Positions 10,098 through 20,345 are shown, numbered from the stretch's first letter. The stretch: DNA of 64,000 bases from Pachyseris speciosa (GCA_016490735.1 JAEMWC010000347.1:273501-337500), one strand, 5' to 3'. Translations and numbers: made by a program. The notes: a model not told the origin generated them from the letters alone.

Positions 10098-10101
10098 TTA
10101 A

Positions 10102-10413
10102 TGACATTATCGATGAACACCTCCCTCTCAAACAAAAGAGAGTAAAGCGCAATGTTCAGCCTAAATGGTTTAACACTGAAATCCTGCAAGAGATAAAGGC
10201 TCGGGACAAACCTCTCAGCAAAGCTAGGAAAAGCCAAGCTGCAAGGGATTGGAATGCATTTAAGCGAGCGAAGAACACAGTGACCCAACTTATAAGGAGT
10301 ATAAAACAATCTTACTTCAAAGATAAAGTCACTGAAAACAGGAACAATTCCAGGAAACTCTGGAAGCTAATCAAGTGTCTATCGAATGATGACAAAGAGG
10401 CTGAAGTGGAATA
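10102..10413 (+). pseudogene. LINE linker between endonuclease and RT
   Basis: Reads DIIDEHLPLKQKRVK, then NVQPKWFNTEIL, then KLWKLIKCLSNDDKEAEVE followed by a stop. These are standard motifs of the EN-RT linker in CR1/L2-like LINEs (H.P.K.K.V......W......). It joins to the endonuclease across the MITE and to the RT across a stop/frameshift at about 10411-10420. Confidence 0.75.
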
Positions 10414-10529
10414 AAGGAACTTGTTAAAAACGAGACAAATATCTCGGATAAACAAAGCATTGTTGAGATACTAAACTCGTTTTTGTCGATCAACCGAAGA
10501 AACTGGTTGCAGCGCTTGGGCTTAGCTCG

Positions 10530-11538
10530 TTGAACGTCATCTCAACGACGACTACTATCAGACAAGGCATTGGTGCATTTGACCTCCCAAGAATAACTCA
10601 GAAGAGGGTTGTAGAGTTGCTGTTATCTATGCCAACCCATAAGGCCACCGGAGACGACGGCATCAGTGCCAAAATACTTAGAATTGCTGCTCCAGCAATT
10701 GCACCATCGCTGACGAAGTTATTGAATTACTGCCTGTCTGCACAGACTTTCCCTACTATCTGGAAGATCGCAAAAGTCACCCCTGTTTTTAAAGGAAACG
10801 GCAGTAGGAATGATAAGAACAACTATAGACCGATTTCTGTGCTCCCCATTCTTTCGAAAGTGCTGGAGAAACACATTTGCGATCATCTGTGTAACTTCTT
10901 GAAGGAGAATGATTTGTTCCACCCTCTCCAGTCTGGGTTTAGAAAATCTCACTCCACTGAAACTGCGCTTATCCGATTGGTAGACCAGTTACTGTTCAAC
11001 CTTGACAATGATAAAGTCACTGGACTTGTTTTTATTGATTACAAGAAGGCGTTTGATCTGATCGACCATAAATTACTAGTGTTAAAATTAAGGGCCCTTG
11101 GAGTGGATGAGAGCAGGTTACCCCTATTCCGTGACTATCTGAATGATAGATGCCAGTATGTGAACATAAACGGGTACCATTCTACTAAAAGGGCCATAAC
11201 ATCTGGAGTTCCACAGGGCAGCATCTTAGGACCAATTCTATTCCTTGTATTTATTAATGACTTACCTGCAACACTGCAGCACTCTGTGGCTGATATTTAT
11301 GCCGACGACACAACTATTAGCTACTCCACCCATTATACGGCGGCACCGAATGATATCTCGGACGGCCTTCAGACCGATATTGATGAAATCTTGAATTGGT
11401 CAGCAGACAACAAAATGATACTTAATGAAACCAAAACAAAATCTATGCTTGTTACTGGCAAACGGTTAGCCAAGAAAATGGAACAGTCCACTCTGCAGTT
11501 ACACGTAAATTCTACTGAACTTGAACAAGTGAGCTCGC

Positions 11539-11540
<2 letters not shown>
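10530..11540 (+). pseudogene. LINE reverse transcriptase
   Basis: Motifs in order: HKATGDDGISAKIL (motif 1), NNYRPISVLPILSKVLEKHI (2), LHPLQ-type SGFRKSHSTETAL (2a), LVFIDYKKAFDLIDHKLLVL (A, first Asp), SGVPQGSILGPILFLVFIND (B), IYADDTTISYS (C, YADD at about 11297-11310), and NLIDEILNWSADNKM-type WSADNKMILNETKT (D). All catalytic aspartates are present. The frame is open for 337 codons and is ended by the SINE tail insertion, not by decay. The frame after 11540 is only (AAT)n. Confidence 0.9.
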
Positions 11541-11591
<51 letters not shown>

Positions 11592-11865
11592 TCACTTTAT
11601 TTAAGTCTCAAATGTATTTAACCGAGCACAGATGCTCTACTAATTGGGGAGACTAAATCAAATCTACTCTAAATAAATCAAATGAAATCAAATGTTGGTT
11701 TTTGGGGAGAGGAGAAAAACGGAGTACCCGGAGAAAAACCTCTCGGAGCAGAGTAGAGAACCAACAAACTCAGTCCACTTATGACGCCGAGTCCGGGAAT
11801 CGAACCCGGGACACATTGGTGGAAGGCGAGCGCTCTCACCACTGCGCCAACTCTGCTCCCCAAAT
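11541..11865 (-). mobile_element. tRNA-derived SINE, minus strand, inserted in the LINE RT
   Basis: On the minus strand the head (11865 down to about 11795) has an A-box-like TTGGCGCAGTGGTGAGAGCG and a B box GGTTCGATTCCCGG, the RNA polymerase III promoter elements of tRNAs. The body continues to about 11600, and the 3' tail is (ATT)n, seen as (AAT)n at 11541-11590. LINE coding text reads SSH before and KLQGVTIDSQLTF after, so the insertion site is precise. It is not a functional tRNA gene: no cloverleaf closure at the ends. Confidence 0.75.
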
Positions 11866-12078
11866 AAACTACAAGGAGTTACGATTGACAGCCAGCTTAC
11901 TTTTGACCAACATGTTGAAAAACTGTGCACGAAGCTATCGCAAAGAATCGCCGTGTTGCGGAAAGTAAGGCGCTTCCTGCCGCTAGACCAACGGAAACTC
12001 TACTATAATGCTATGATCAAGCAGACAATGCTATATGCATCAACCGTATGGACATCTAGTTCTGTCGAGAATATATAG
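11866..12078 (+). pseudogene. LINE RT C-terminal part after the SINE
   Basis: Reads KLQGVTIDSQLTFDQHVEKL, then RRFLPLDQRKLYYNAMIKQT and YASTVWTS, then a stop at 12076-12078. This is the thumb region usual in CR1/L2 LINEs (LGV.ID..L.F..H........, YYA.I...L.Y....W). Confidence 0.75.
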
Positions 12079-12152
12079 AAAGTTTTTAAACTTCAGAACG
12101 CGCGGCGCGTGTAATTCTAAAGCGAATATCGTGTGATACTAAAGCGAATATC

Positions 12153-12460
12153 GTGCAACTGTTTAGAAAATTGGATTGGGTTCCATTTTTTCGCGAGGCC
12201 AAAGTGAATAGGTTATTAATGGTATACAAACGACTGTCTGGGGACTGTCCATCTTATATGTCTCAGATGCTGACGAGAAACGCTGATATCAATGAAAGAC
12301 CAAGCAGACATGGACTATTAAACCTTGTCTGTCCCCGATTCAAACGGGAGTCAGAGGGAGGAAGGTCTTTCACAGTATCGAACACACGGCTCTGGAATAT
12401 GTGCCAAGTAATATTAGAAGCAAACCAAGTTTGGCAAGTTTTAAGAAGACCATGATTGAT
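12153..12460 (+). pseudogene. LINE C-terminal domain
   Basis: KLDWVPFFREAKVNRLLMVY, SGDCPSYMS and GGRSFTVSNTRLWN match the C-terminal end of many CR1/L2-like LINEs (L.WLP....I......K.......P.Y, then G..SF...A..LWN.LP). Just before it, AAGCGAATATCGTG is tandemly repeated (about 12120-12156), and this creates the frame break. Confidence 0.65.
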
Positions 12461-12690
12461 TATTATAAGGACAGCTACAAACACTTAGATCGTTTTATCC
12501 TCTAGTTTAATTGTGCACCATTTTTTCATAGCGTATTTTAATTGAATTTTTATTATTCTAGTTTCTTGATTTTACCCAATATTTTTGTTCCTTTGTATTA
12601 TATATCGAGGGCCACTGGTTTTTCAGTTTTTTACTGTCACGTGTTTTCCCTCGTTAATTAAAATTGATTATTATTATTATTATTATTAAA
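12461..12690 (+). repeat. LINE 3' UTR with (ATT)n tail
   Basis: AT-rich 3' region ending in a short TTA/ATT microsatellite (12667-12687), the usual 3' terminus of L2/CR1-like LINEs. Confidence 0.5.
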
Positions 12691-13059
12691 CCTATTGTTT
12701 TTTGACGTTTATTGCCGTTGCCGTCCTCGTTGCTAAAGCTCTCTACCATCTCGTATCCAACACGGGCTCATGGAATAATTGTTAATGAGTCTTAGATAAA
12801 CGCCTCGTTGAAAATTTCAACAGCTCACGAAAGTGATTGTCTCTGGTTGATGGTTGGTTAGTTGAGTTAGTTTGTTTGCGTGTTCAAGCTGTCGTTTTTT
12901 GTTAGTTTCATCTGAATTGTGTTACTTTGGCTCTCTGCTTTGATGTATCCAATTGTTTACGTAGCATCGAAGACCTATGATCTTACTAGATTGGAAGTCG
13001 CTCGGGAAACTGAAAGTCAGAGAAGACTTCTTCTTTGTACCTGAATAGTGTGAATAAAG

Positions 13060-13100
<41 letters not shown>

Positions 13101-13749
13101 ACTCAGCTTAACTGAGTAAGAAAAATCAATCGGATTTCTCGATTGAATGAAAGATTATTGTTAGGTTTTCATCGATTTGTTGAACTTGAAGTTCACTGTC
13201 ACTTTTGGAGGGAGGTTTGTCTGTTCTTGATAGCCCAGTGTTCAGGGTCGTAAAATTTAGAACGATTTGAATTTCGGTGTTTGGTTGTTAGCCCCGTAAA
13301 CACTTCGGTTTGTTTAGTATTTGTTTTAGTGGCCTTGTGCCCGGTGACAGACAAGCTTCCCTCTGAGTTGAGGTATAGCTAATTTGTTTAACTGATTAAA
13401 TCTGACACTTCGAAAAAGGTCAACTAGATAGCCTAGTAGTCTTGCAATGGTTGGGTTTTGCCTACGTTTCTGAACTGAACTGTTATTCCTGTGGAGTTTC
13501 TGAAAACAAGCATAGTGTAGTGGCTGATCGACATTGCTCATCGTTCTCGTGGAAGGAATATTCGATGTCTCAGCAATTCGCTGTCTATTTACTGATTCTG
13601 CCTGGAAGTTCGTCGTTGCTGGCAAGTGAGCCTACTTGCTCGTCTTATATTTATTTGCATCCAAGAAAAACTTTAACGTTGGAGTTGCATTACTACAGTG
13701 TTCCTGTTATAGCTGTTTGAGTGATTTACCTGATATGATATCAACAGAT
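12691..13749. other. Intergenic; (TTG)n at 13060-13099, possible LINE/SINE tail
   Basis: TGTGAATAAAGATTGTTGTT and following TTG units look like the 3' tail of a non-LTR element ending in a simple repeat. The rest (13100-13749) has only short chance frames on both strands. Confidence 0.4.
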
Positions 13750-14855
13750 CAGGCCCGGCCAGGGGTTTTGGGTATACGGTATCTAAGGCCATTTTAATTC
13801 AGGTATATGGTATTTCTATGTTACAATTCGGGTATAAATATCTGGTTTTTCCTGAATTTTAGGTATTCGGTATACAGACATGAATGAAATGCACATATTT
13901 TTTCAGTTTTTAATGAGGTGACCTTCATGTCCTCCATCAGTGTTTTAAAAGAAGGGGGTTAGATGGCCTGCGCGACTCCCACTTGCGTGTTTGTAGCCTT
14001 TATAGGTTTGCTCCAACGAGTATATCTTTCAGGGTACACCACCTTTTGTATAATATTAGTGACGGTTCCTTAAATATTTCTCTGAGCGTCGGTTATTTTT
14101 CTATAAAATGCCATTTGCTCATGAGGGATTTTTGAGACTCTACTGATATCAGTGTTTGCGTACTTTTGATCTCTTACCACTTTTGATTTCCAATGTTAAA
14201 CGATCGGTTTTGCGATAATAAAAACGAGTTAGAGCCTTGAGGAACTCTTGCTCCGCAGTTTTGCAGATGTGCTTACTGTCAGTCACTTGAACTAAGTGTC
14301 CGCTCTAATGCGAGCCTTTGCTGTGTAATTCCAGGATTCTGGGCAAGTTCCTCTTTCCGTATGCCTATTGAGTGCCTCTTATTGCCTTCTTGTCAGTTGC
14401 CGATTGCTGAGAAATGATAGAGATGAGTTCTTGGTATCATTTCAAAAAATCGAGCTTTTGTCTGAGGTTTTATACTTGTTGGAAGGATCAAGCTACATGA
14501 TTGGCTTGTTGGCCAATCACATGTAGCTGCGATTTCGATCCTTTCACCGTGAAAACCAGTGGCATCTTACTACCTTCAGCCTACTTTAGGGGACGTTTGC
14601 AAAACCTCTACCCAAGCCGTTAACTGGTTGCTTACCCAAGAAACAATTGAACAAGCTCCGTCAGTGAGTACTACAGTATGGCAAGAGCCTCAGACAGAAT
14701 GCCGCAAAGAATAATTCAACTAAAGACAAGCCAGGTAGCTTGCCGTTGAATCTGTAAGAGTCTGCACCCCTGGAGCAACATTCGGTTGAGTTTGACGTGC
14801 TCCTCAATGAAGATATCCCCCAACAACAAGGTACCAGCACGACGCCGGCGTAACA

Positions 14856-15242
14856 TTGTCTTCGCCCAGTCTACAGTATGTATGTTCTCGTTTCACGAAA
14901 ATACAGACCATACGTTCTGCACAAACCAGTCCACTGTACATTACGAAACTATTAGAGGATGTGGTTGACGATGAAGAGAGTGCTTGTTATGTTAAGACTG
15001 TCTGTTACACCCAGGATATTGTCGATCCTTTATCGTTCTTTCCTACAGGAGAAGACCTCGTCATCCCAAAAGAGGAAATAAAGAGGGTTGTCAGCCACAT
15101 TACAGTTGTTGACAATGAAACCCTTGAAACATACGAAGGGGAATATTACCAGCTAGTGCTCCTGGCCTTGTCATTGACCGCGCAGGGGAAGGGGCTGGGG
15201 GAGGGGGGAAGCAGGGCTCCCCCACTTTTTATGGAAAACTAA
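14856..15242 (+). CDS. Unrecognised ORF fragment inside the 3.2-kb element
   Basis: A 128-codon frame with KLLEDVVDDEESACYVKTVC, then TGEDLVIPKEEIKRVVSHI, then ETLETYEGEYYQLVL. The acidic, regular composition looks like real coding sequence, but the last about 20 residues run into a G-rich repeat. No family recognised. It may be part of the element's transposase gene or of a captured gene. Confidence 0.25.
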   Translation: MSSPSLQYVCSRFTKIQTIRSAQTSPLYITKLLEDVVDDEESACYVKTVCYTQDIVDPLSFFPTGEDLVIPKEEIKRVVSHITVVDNETLETYEGEYYQLVLLALSLTAQGKGLGEGGSRAPPLFMEN

Positions 15243-16668
15243 TAAATTAAGTAAAAGACATATCCAAAAAACTGAGTACTTTCACAGGATAATAGGGCTT
15301 GGCTAAAGGTGGCAGACCTTGTGAGAAAACATCCAAATTTATGATTGGTTCCTTTCGATCCTGTCTGATGAAATAAACACACACTTAGTGTAAACTTAGT
15401 GTAATCATACACTTAGTTGTAGACTTCGGTTGGTGATTAAGGCTATGTCTACACTATGCCGGATAGCATTTATGCCGTTGTGAAAAATACTCCAGCCTGG
15501 TGTGAGCGGCAGTGGCCCAAAACCGCCGCCATCTTTCTACTAGCCCAATCCTTGCTCCTCGTTGTTGATTTCCGTTTCGATTCGATTATTTGTTCACACT
15601 ACTTCAGAAAGTGTCACGAAAACCTATCCGATATGTGACGATTCACTTTCAAGACCGCAGCGACCCAGCATCGCTCCGACGCAAAAACCGTGCCGAAATC
15701 CTCGTTTTCAATGTGAACAAAAGCCCTATCCGATACGGTTTTCGTGCCGGCACAAGAGTTACCCGCTACAGTGTAGACGTATCCTAAAATGGGGTTGACA
15801 GACCAACGCGACTTCTGCTGTGTACCCATTGTGTAAAACAAGCATATCTTTAACTCATAAGTGATTTTCCTTTTCTATAAGAAATCATGATCAAGGAAGG
15901 TTCCTTGGACATCGCTCTGAGTAATGGTTGTTCTTGTATTAGACGCCATTTATCCATTAGTATGTTTTTCAAACATGATAACAATGGTTAAAATTGTATC
16001 AAGAAGGGTAGAAGCTTCTTGTGCGTTCTCTGTTTCGGTGTTAGAGCTTTTTTGCTGTTCTTATAGTTAACTTCTGAGAGTATCTGTTCCACCATTTTCT
16101 AGAGATACGGCGTGTTTTTTTAAGTTTTCTATGTTGTCTGTGAAAGTAACTTTTGAAGAATTGCTCAAGAAAGGTTCAAAGGAAAGGCTAAAGAAAGGTT
16201 CAGCAATCTTACAGTACTAAACACTCACAAAGACAGAACAGACAAACTTTGCCTTGCTGACGTGGCAAATGAATTTGTTGCTCGTAACGAGTTTCCATAG
16301 GTCAAACTGCCCCGGCTTACTGAGCCCACGGTGTAACGAGTACCCACAACAAACCCATGTTTTCACTGCCCAGCGGTATCACTGAAGGCCGGTTTGAGAT
16401 ATCGAAACAAGTTTCTACCAAGTTTTTACGACAATCGTAAAAGGAATTTTGGTACATTCAGAGAATTCAATTTCGTGACGGTAAGCGAATAAATGAACCA
16501 AAGTTTACAGCTTGAATTGAGTTGAAAAGTGTAAAAAAGGATATCATTTGATATGTTAACTGCTGGACAAAGCTTATGAATTGAACAGAATTTTTAGATT
16601 TAGTCCCCTCCCCTCACTTGAAAACGCGGAAGAGGCCCCCCACTTTAAAAACTGCTCCGCGGGCCCTG
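15175..16668 (-). mobile_element. Inverted copy of the 24241-25192 TIR element, with internal insertion
   Basis: On the minus strand the start CAGGGCCCGCGGAGCAG (at 16668) equals the left end of the element at 24241. Internal text TTCTGAGAGTATCTGTTCCA (about 16073) and TGTCTGTGAAAGTAACTTTT match that element's reverse complement. The other end GACCGCGCAGGGG is at 15176, but about 870 bp not found in the 24241 copy lie between. So either this copy is longer or the other is deleted. Confidence 0.5.
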
Positions 16669-16839
16669 CTTGTTGAACGAATCCACCGACACCACCTCTC
16701 CCGGCCCAGTCAAGATGACAAACAACCCGTTGAAGAAATCCTTGATGAACAAGATGAAGAAGATTCGATTACCCTACACACTGGTCGACCGCAAAGGAAG
16801 TTGAAGAAGTCAATGAACAACGAGTTTCTCTTCTACTAG
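16618..16839 (+). CDS. Unrecognised ORF tail inside the 3.2-kb element
   Basis: The last 45 codons read QPVEEILDEQDEEDSITLHT and GRPQRKLKKSMNNEFLFY, then a stop. This looks like an acidic then basic protein C-terminus, interrupted upstream by the nested element's end. It could be the continuation of the coding signal at 14856-15242. No family recognised. Confidence 0.2.
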   Translation: MKTRKRPPTLKTAPRALLVERIHRHHLSRPSQDDKQPVEEILDEQDEEDSITLHTGRPQRKLKKSMNNEFLFY

Positions 16840-17000
16840 GACCTGTTTTGCTCATTTTCAGGTATTTGGTATTCTGCTTGAAGATAATTGTAGGTATTAA
16901 GTATCACACGTGTTACAATTTTAAGGTATATTGGTATCTTACGGGGAAAAAACCGGGTATATTGGTATCCCACTATCCCCCCTGGCCAGGCCTGACAGAT

Positions 17001-17278
17001 TTGTCATCAACAATTGTCTTGCGTCATTGTTATGCAGTCAATGAATTTGTCATCAACAATTGTCTTGCCTGAATGTTTTGCAGTCGATGAATGTGAACAC
17101 TTGCGTTTTGTATACCTGTCGCCAATCCTTTCTACCTGCCTTCATAGTCAAGGAACCGACATTTTCAAGCGTTTCACAGTGAAGCTAACCGGATCGATGG
17201 ACAACTTCTAATTTTTGTTGATGTGCCGTTTAATGAACTTCGTGAAGCATTTGATAGGATTATTATTGTAATATGATT
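17001..17278. other. Short direct repeats, otherwise plain intergenic
   Basis: ATTTGTCATCAACAATTGTC occurs twice (16999-17018 and 17045-17064), about 46 bp apart. No coding signal. Confidence 0.4.
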
Positions 17279-17560
17279 GGCTCGATTTATACTGGAGACG
17301 GATCATCTGTCTAGTATAAATACGGGAGGGACTATGAGACGAACTACGCATTTATACACAAAGACGGATCATCCGTCTTGACGAGTTATCTACGATAGTT
17401 CGTCCCACAAGACGGACTATCGCGATAGTTCGTGTGGATGGATCCATGAATGATCCGTCTGCTTGCTCGTATTTATACACAGACGGATTATCAGACGAGC
17501 TACCGTTCTTTGCCCAAGCTCGTCCCAGACGGATGATCCGTCTCTAGTATAAATACGGCC
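17279..17560. mobile_element. Palindrome-rich MITE built from AGACGGATCATCCGTCT units
   Basis: The ends are inverted (left TTTATACTGGAGACGGATCA, right on minus TTTATACTAGAGACGGATCA). Inside, AGACGGATCATCCGTCT-like palindromes and CGATAGTTCGTC repeats recur at least five times. It has no coding capacity. Superfamily unclear. Confidence 0.6.
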
Positions 17561-17755
17561 ATTATTATACCTCAGTTTTCTCATCGCAAGTCTAGTACGT
17601 ACGGAGGATTTATATAGTCATAAATTAGTATAATATTAATGTTTTAAACAGTTGTGTTTTGTAGGTATCTAATTTTTGCACCGGGGACGATGCTTGGTCT
17701 GAGAAGGGGAATATGTTATGAAGCTAATGTTTATAATTCTTTTTCCCGTTGTTTA

Positions 17756-17831
17756 TAGCCTCCCACGCAGTCGTTTTTAGGGGACTCGTATTTCACCTCC
17801 TCCCCACAAAAACGACTGCGTGGAAGGCTAC
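17756..17831. repeat. 76-bp foldback repeat with CGCAGTCG arms
   Basis: Left arm TAGCCTCCCACGCAGTCGTT; right arm on the minus strand TAGCCTTCCACGCAGTCGTT. A related motif without a partner arm (GCCTCCCGGCAGTCGTTTTT) is in both arms of the large inverted repeat near 61218 and 63881. Probably a small non-autonomous element. Confidence 0.5.
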
Positions 17832-18129
17832 GTTGTTTAAGGTTCAAGGTTCTCCCACACATGAATTGTGTGAGTTCCAAATTATTTTGTCTGCTAGTTT
17901 AATTGTTGTAGTGATTTCTCGCTGTGGGCATGTTTGGGAATTCCTGTTGACCTTGGCTGGGACCTCCGTGATTTGTTTGGAAGTTCAATTTTCGTTGTGT
18001 GTTCGCGTTGGTGTTTGGGTATTCCTGAATGGGCAACGTTTAGACTAATTCATATTCCCATGGTCTGTGAACCCAAACAGGTCTACAGATAGAGTATTAA
18101 CTCCGTACATTCAGAATTAATTAGTTAGT

Positions 18130-18410
18130 CAGCAGTTAGTGGTTATTCAGCTAGTCGCTAGAGGTTTGTGGTGCACTAGCTGTACTTTGAGTCAGATGTA
18201 AAGAAGAATATGTGCAAAGCTATCAGCCGAAGATTAAAACCGTTTTTGTAGAGTCTTGGTGCCTGCTCGCTAGGCGAGTGTGCCTACCGTTTGAGTAGGT
18301 CCGCCTGGAGAAGTCCCCCACACACTCGGCGGTCAATCTAAAATTCTTGTCGGAGAACCTACAAGAATCCTAACATAATTGGTGGAGAATCGAACACTTT
18401 GAAGACAAAG
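18130..18410 (+). repeat. Ty3-like LTR end plus primer-binding region
   Basis: The segment AGCTGTACTTTGAGTCAGAT to TCCTAACA, followed at once by TAATTGGTGGAGAATCGAAC, looks like an LTR 3' end and a primer-binding site. Pieces of the same unit are at 5312-5366 (+) and 5690-5845 (-). The LTR 5' end is not defined. Confidence 0.5.
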
Positions 18411-18494
18411 GTTGTTCTGCCCCCGCCAGGAGTATTTAAGTCAGCCGACCTTTATTAAAGCGGAAATGGTGGCGACGGGTACAGCACCTAACCA

Positions 18495-18868
18495 ACGAGT
18501 TTTGGTGCAGATGGAAAAAGAAATTCCTTCTTTCCTTGCAGGAAAGACGAAAGTGGGCCCGCCAAAGGCGAAATCTTCAAGTGGATGAAGTTGTCATCGT
18601 CAAGGACGACGATATCCCTAGGAATCAATGGAGGGTGTGCCGCGTCGCTGAAGTGCTACCGGACGAAGATGGATTGGTACGCAAGGTTAGGCTGGAAGTC
18701 GGTACCAACAATTTATCATCGATCGGGAAAAGAAGTCAGTCTCTACAAACACTAGAGAGACCGATCCACAAGCTCGTCTTATTGATGCCTACGCAAATGA
18801 GTAAAGACCAGGGAATCCCCGTCGAAGAGCCATCAGAGGGACATAGCGTAAAAGAAACAAACTTATGA
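18495..18868 (+). pseudogene. BEL/Pao integrase C-terminal (DUF5641-like) fragment
   Basis: In two frames I read FWCRWKKKFLLSLQERRKWA and then, in the frame from 18536, QVDEVVIVKDDDIPRNQWRV, VLPDEDGLVRKVRLEVGT and LERPIHKLVLLM. This is the DUF5641 end of BEL/Pao pol: V.VKDD...R..W..GRV.E..P..DG.VR...V, then RP..KL..L. It belongs to a different family from the element at 1-4614. The upstream pol is missing: about 90 bp after a Ty3-like primer-binding region the sequence switches to this tail. Confidence 0.75.
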
Positions 18869-19550
18869 GCTGCAAATAAAACTGATGAACAATGAGACAA
18901 GTTTGTTGCAGTTCTCGATAAGGATAAGACCCCGTGTAATTAAGATCGCTGTTATAAAGAAGACAAGTTAGAGCGAATTCTGACTCAAACAACCAGGACC
19001 CGCGAACGTTAGTAAGCAACAATAGACATAATGTTACATGAGTTTTCGTGATTCTACAAGTGAGCTACTCTAAGTAAGGTTTTGATCGTTCCTAAGGTTT
19101 TCCTTTAACACGAGCACACGGCATAATAATTTGTGATTACTTTAAGCTTTAAATTCAATAATATTTAGGTGATTTCTTTAATGAAATTATTTCAGTTGAC
19201 CGCTTCGCTTCGAACCATAAGAAAACGCCCTCAGATCTCAAGAATAGGAATAAAGATTGAGTCATATCCTACCGGCTTGGTGCTCATTTGAGTTCTAGTG
19301 CGCAAGACAATACGGTTTCAGAGCAATTTCGATTCTAACTGTAGTGGAACCATTACACAGACCAAACATAGACTAGTCTACGTTCAGTGATTGCATGATG
19401 GTTAGAATAGGCCAAACATAGACTAGACTACGCTAGCTGCTCTTGAGTGCGTTATGATTAGGGTCAAGTTTTTTCGAACATTCCAAGCCAAATAGAGTAC
19501 AATGAATGTATGCGACGAATAAAGTCATTTTTGTAAAAAAAAAAAAAGAA
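18869..19550 (+). repeat. Probable BEL/Pao 3' region/LTR ending in poly(A)-like tract
   Basis: After the pol stop there are about 650 bp without coding signal, with TGTTACATGAG near 19030 as a possible LTR start. AATAAAGTCATTTTTGT at 19516 is followed directly by an A-rich tract (about 19534-19563). That order looks like a transcript 3' end copied back into DNA. Confidence 0.4.
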
Positions 19551-19563
19551 AAAAAAAGAAAAA

Positions 19564-19914
19564 AGGAAATCGGCTATTCCAGATTTAGTGTGTTCAACGC
19601 GGTCAAGAGCGTGAACTGATCTAAACCGTGTAATTGTCAGGGTGTTCTTTGCATGCGAACGTAAATGGGCCTTGAAGACAAGATATTAAACTTACGCTTC
19701 TTCGAATGACTGCCTTTTCTTTGCCTGCTTTATCGACGTCTGGACATCAGTTTGCCTGTCGTTTTGTCCATAGTTCCTCTCCCGCATTCATGGAGGCCCC
19801 ATTCATCAGTTACGCGTCAGTCTGTTTTGTCTTTTCTGTTGCTAAAATGACTTAAAATCAGGAAAAGGGAACGGGAAATGGGGAATGAGCAGTCAGCGCG
19901 GTATTTTCAATCCA
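19564..19914. other. Intergenic, nothing recognised
   Basis: No coding signal or internal repeat that I can support. Confidence 0.4.
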
Positions 19915-19987
19915 GGGGCCCGTTTCTCGAAAAACCCGGTAACTTACGGGCCCGATAAGTTACCGGGTCTTTCGAGAAACGGGCCCC
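19915..19987. repeat. 73-bp near-perfect hairpin
   Basis: Left arm GGGGCCCGTTTCTCGAAA; right arm its complement, TTTCGAGAAACGGGCCCC. Inner arms CCCGGTAACTTA and TAAGTTACCGGG also pair. The loop is only a few bases, so nearly the whole unit folds on itself. It has no coding capacity; it looks like a minimal foldback element. Confidence 0.7.
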
Positions 19988-20254
19988 AGACCCGAACTGA
20001 GTCCCTGTACAACGTTGAACACCGGTCAAAAGTGTTAGGACATTTAACGCATGACCAAACCTTTACACCCTTTCCTCGTATCCCTCCCACGTCGCAAAGT
20101 TTTGACGGTCTCACCAAAGCAAGATTAGTCCATGAACTACCCGACATGTGTCATCATTGCTTGAGGAAAGGAAGACCCCGAGAAAACGTAGTTTTTGTAA
20201 GGATAGGCTTACGAAATCCTGATAATCTGTTTGTTTGACTTATGAGTTACGATC

Positions 20255-20345
20255 AGCATGGAAGCGTTAGGGTTAGGATTTAGATAAAGTTTCAACCAAA
20301 CCCTAATCCCTAGCCCTAACCTTCATGCTTATCCTAACACTAATC
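20255..20345. repeat. Degenerate interstitial telomere-like repeats
   Basis: AGCGTTAGGGTTAGGATTTA then, after about 20 bp, CCCTAATCCCTAGCCCTAAC. TTAGGG-like units on one strand face CCCTAA units on the other. Metazoan telomeres use TTAGGG; this is an internal, decayed patch. Confidence 0.6.

Larger units (their letters stand above)
8030..12690 (+). mobile_element. CR1/L2-like APE-type LINE, inactive, with nested MITE and SINE
   Basis: In order on the + strand: a hydrophobic leader with a 2A-like peptide, AP-type endonuclease, reverse transcriptase with YADD, a CR1/L2-like C-terminal tail, and a 3' end made of (ATT)n at 12667-12687. Frameshifts (near 9045, 10410, 12110), stops and two insertions (MITE 9399-10097, SINE about 11541-11865) disable it. 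The 5' limit is a guess from where coding signal begins. Clade assignment (CR1/L2/Rex1 group) is from motif style and 3' tail, not from a tree. Confidence 0.85.
13750..16994. mobile_element. 3.2-kb TIR DNA transposon with ACAGAT duplication, unclassified
   Basis: The left end reads CAGGCCCGGCCAGGGG and the right end, on the minus strand, CAGGCCTGGCCAGGGG. ACAGAT flanks both (13744-13749 and 16995-17000). Both sub-ends have irregular GGTAT-rich repeats (13771-13880 and 16861-16975). It carries coding-like fragments (14856-15242, 16618-16839) and a nested element (15175-16668). Six-base duplications are unusual among metazoan cut-and-paste elements; superfamily not assigned. Confidence 0.6.

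Noticed and set aside
11790..11865. tRNA gene on the minus strand (A and B boxes present)
   Set aside because: Continues into a SINE body with an (ATT)n tail and has no closing acceptor stem; it is the SINE head.
13326..13720. Overlapping 99- and 92-codon ORFs on both strands
   Set aside because: They shadow each other, have no domain, and lie in a stretch with no other coding sign.
19885..20238. 117-codon ORF across the 73-bp hairpin
   Set aside because: Half is palindrome-encoded; no domain recognised.
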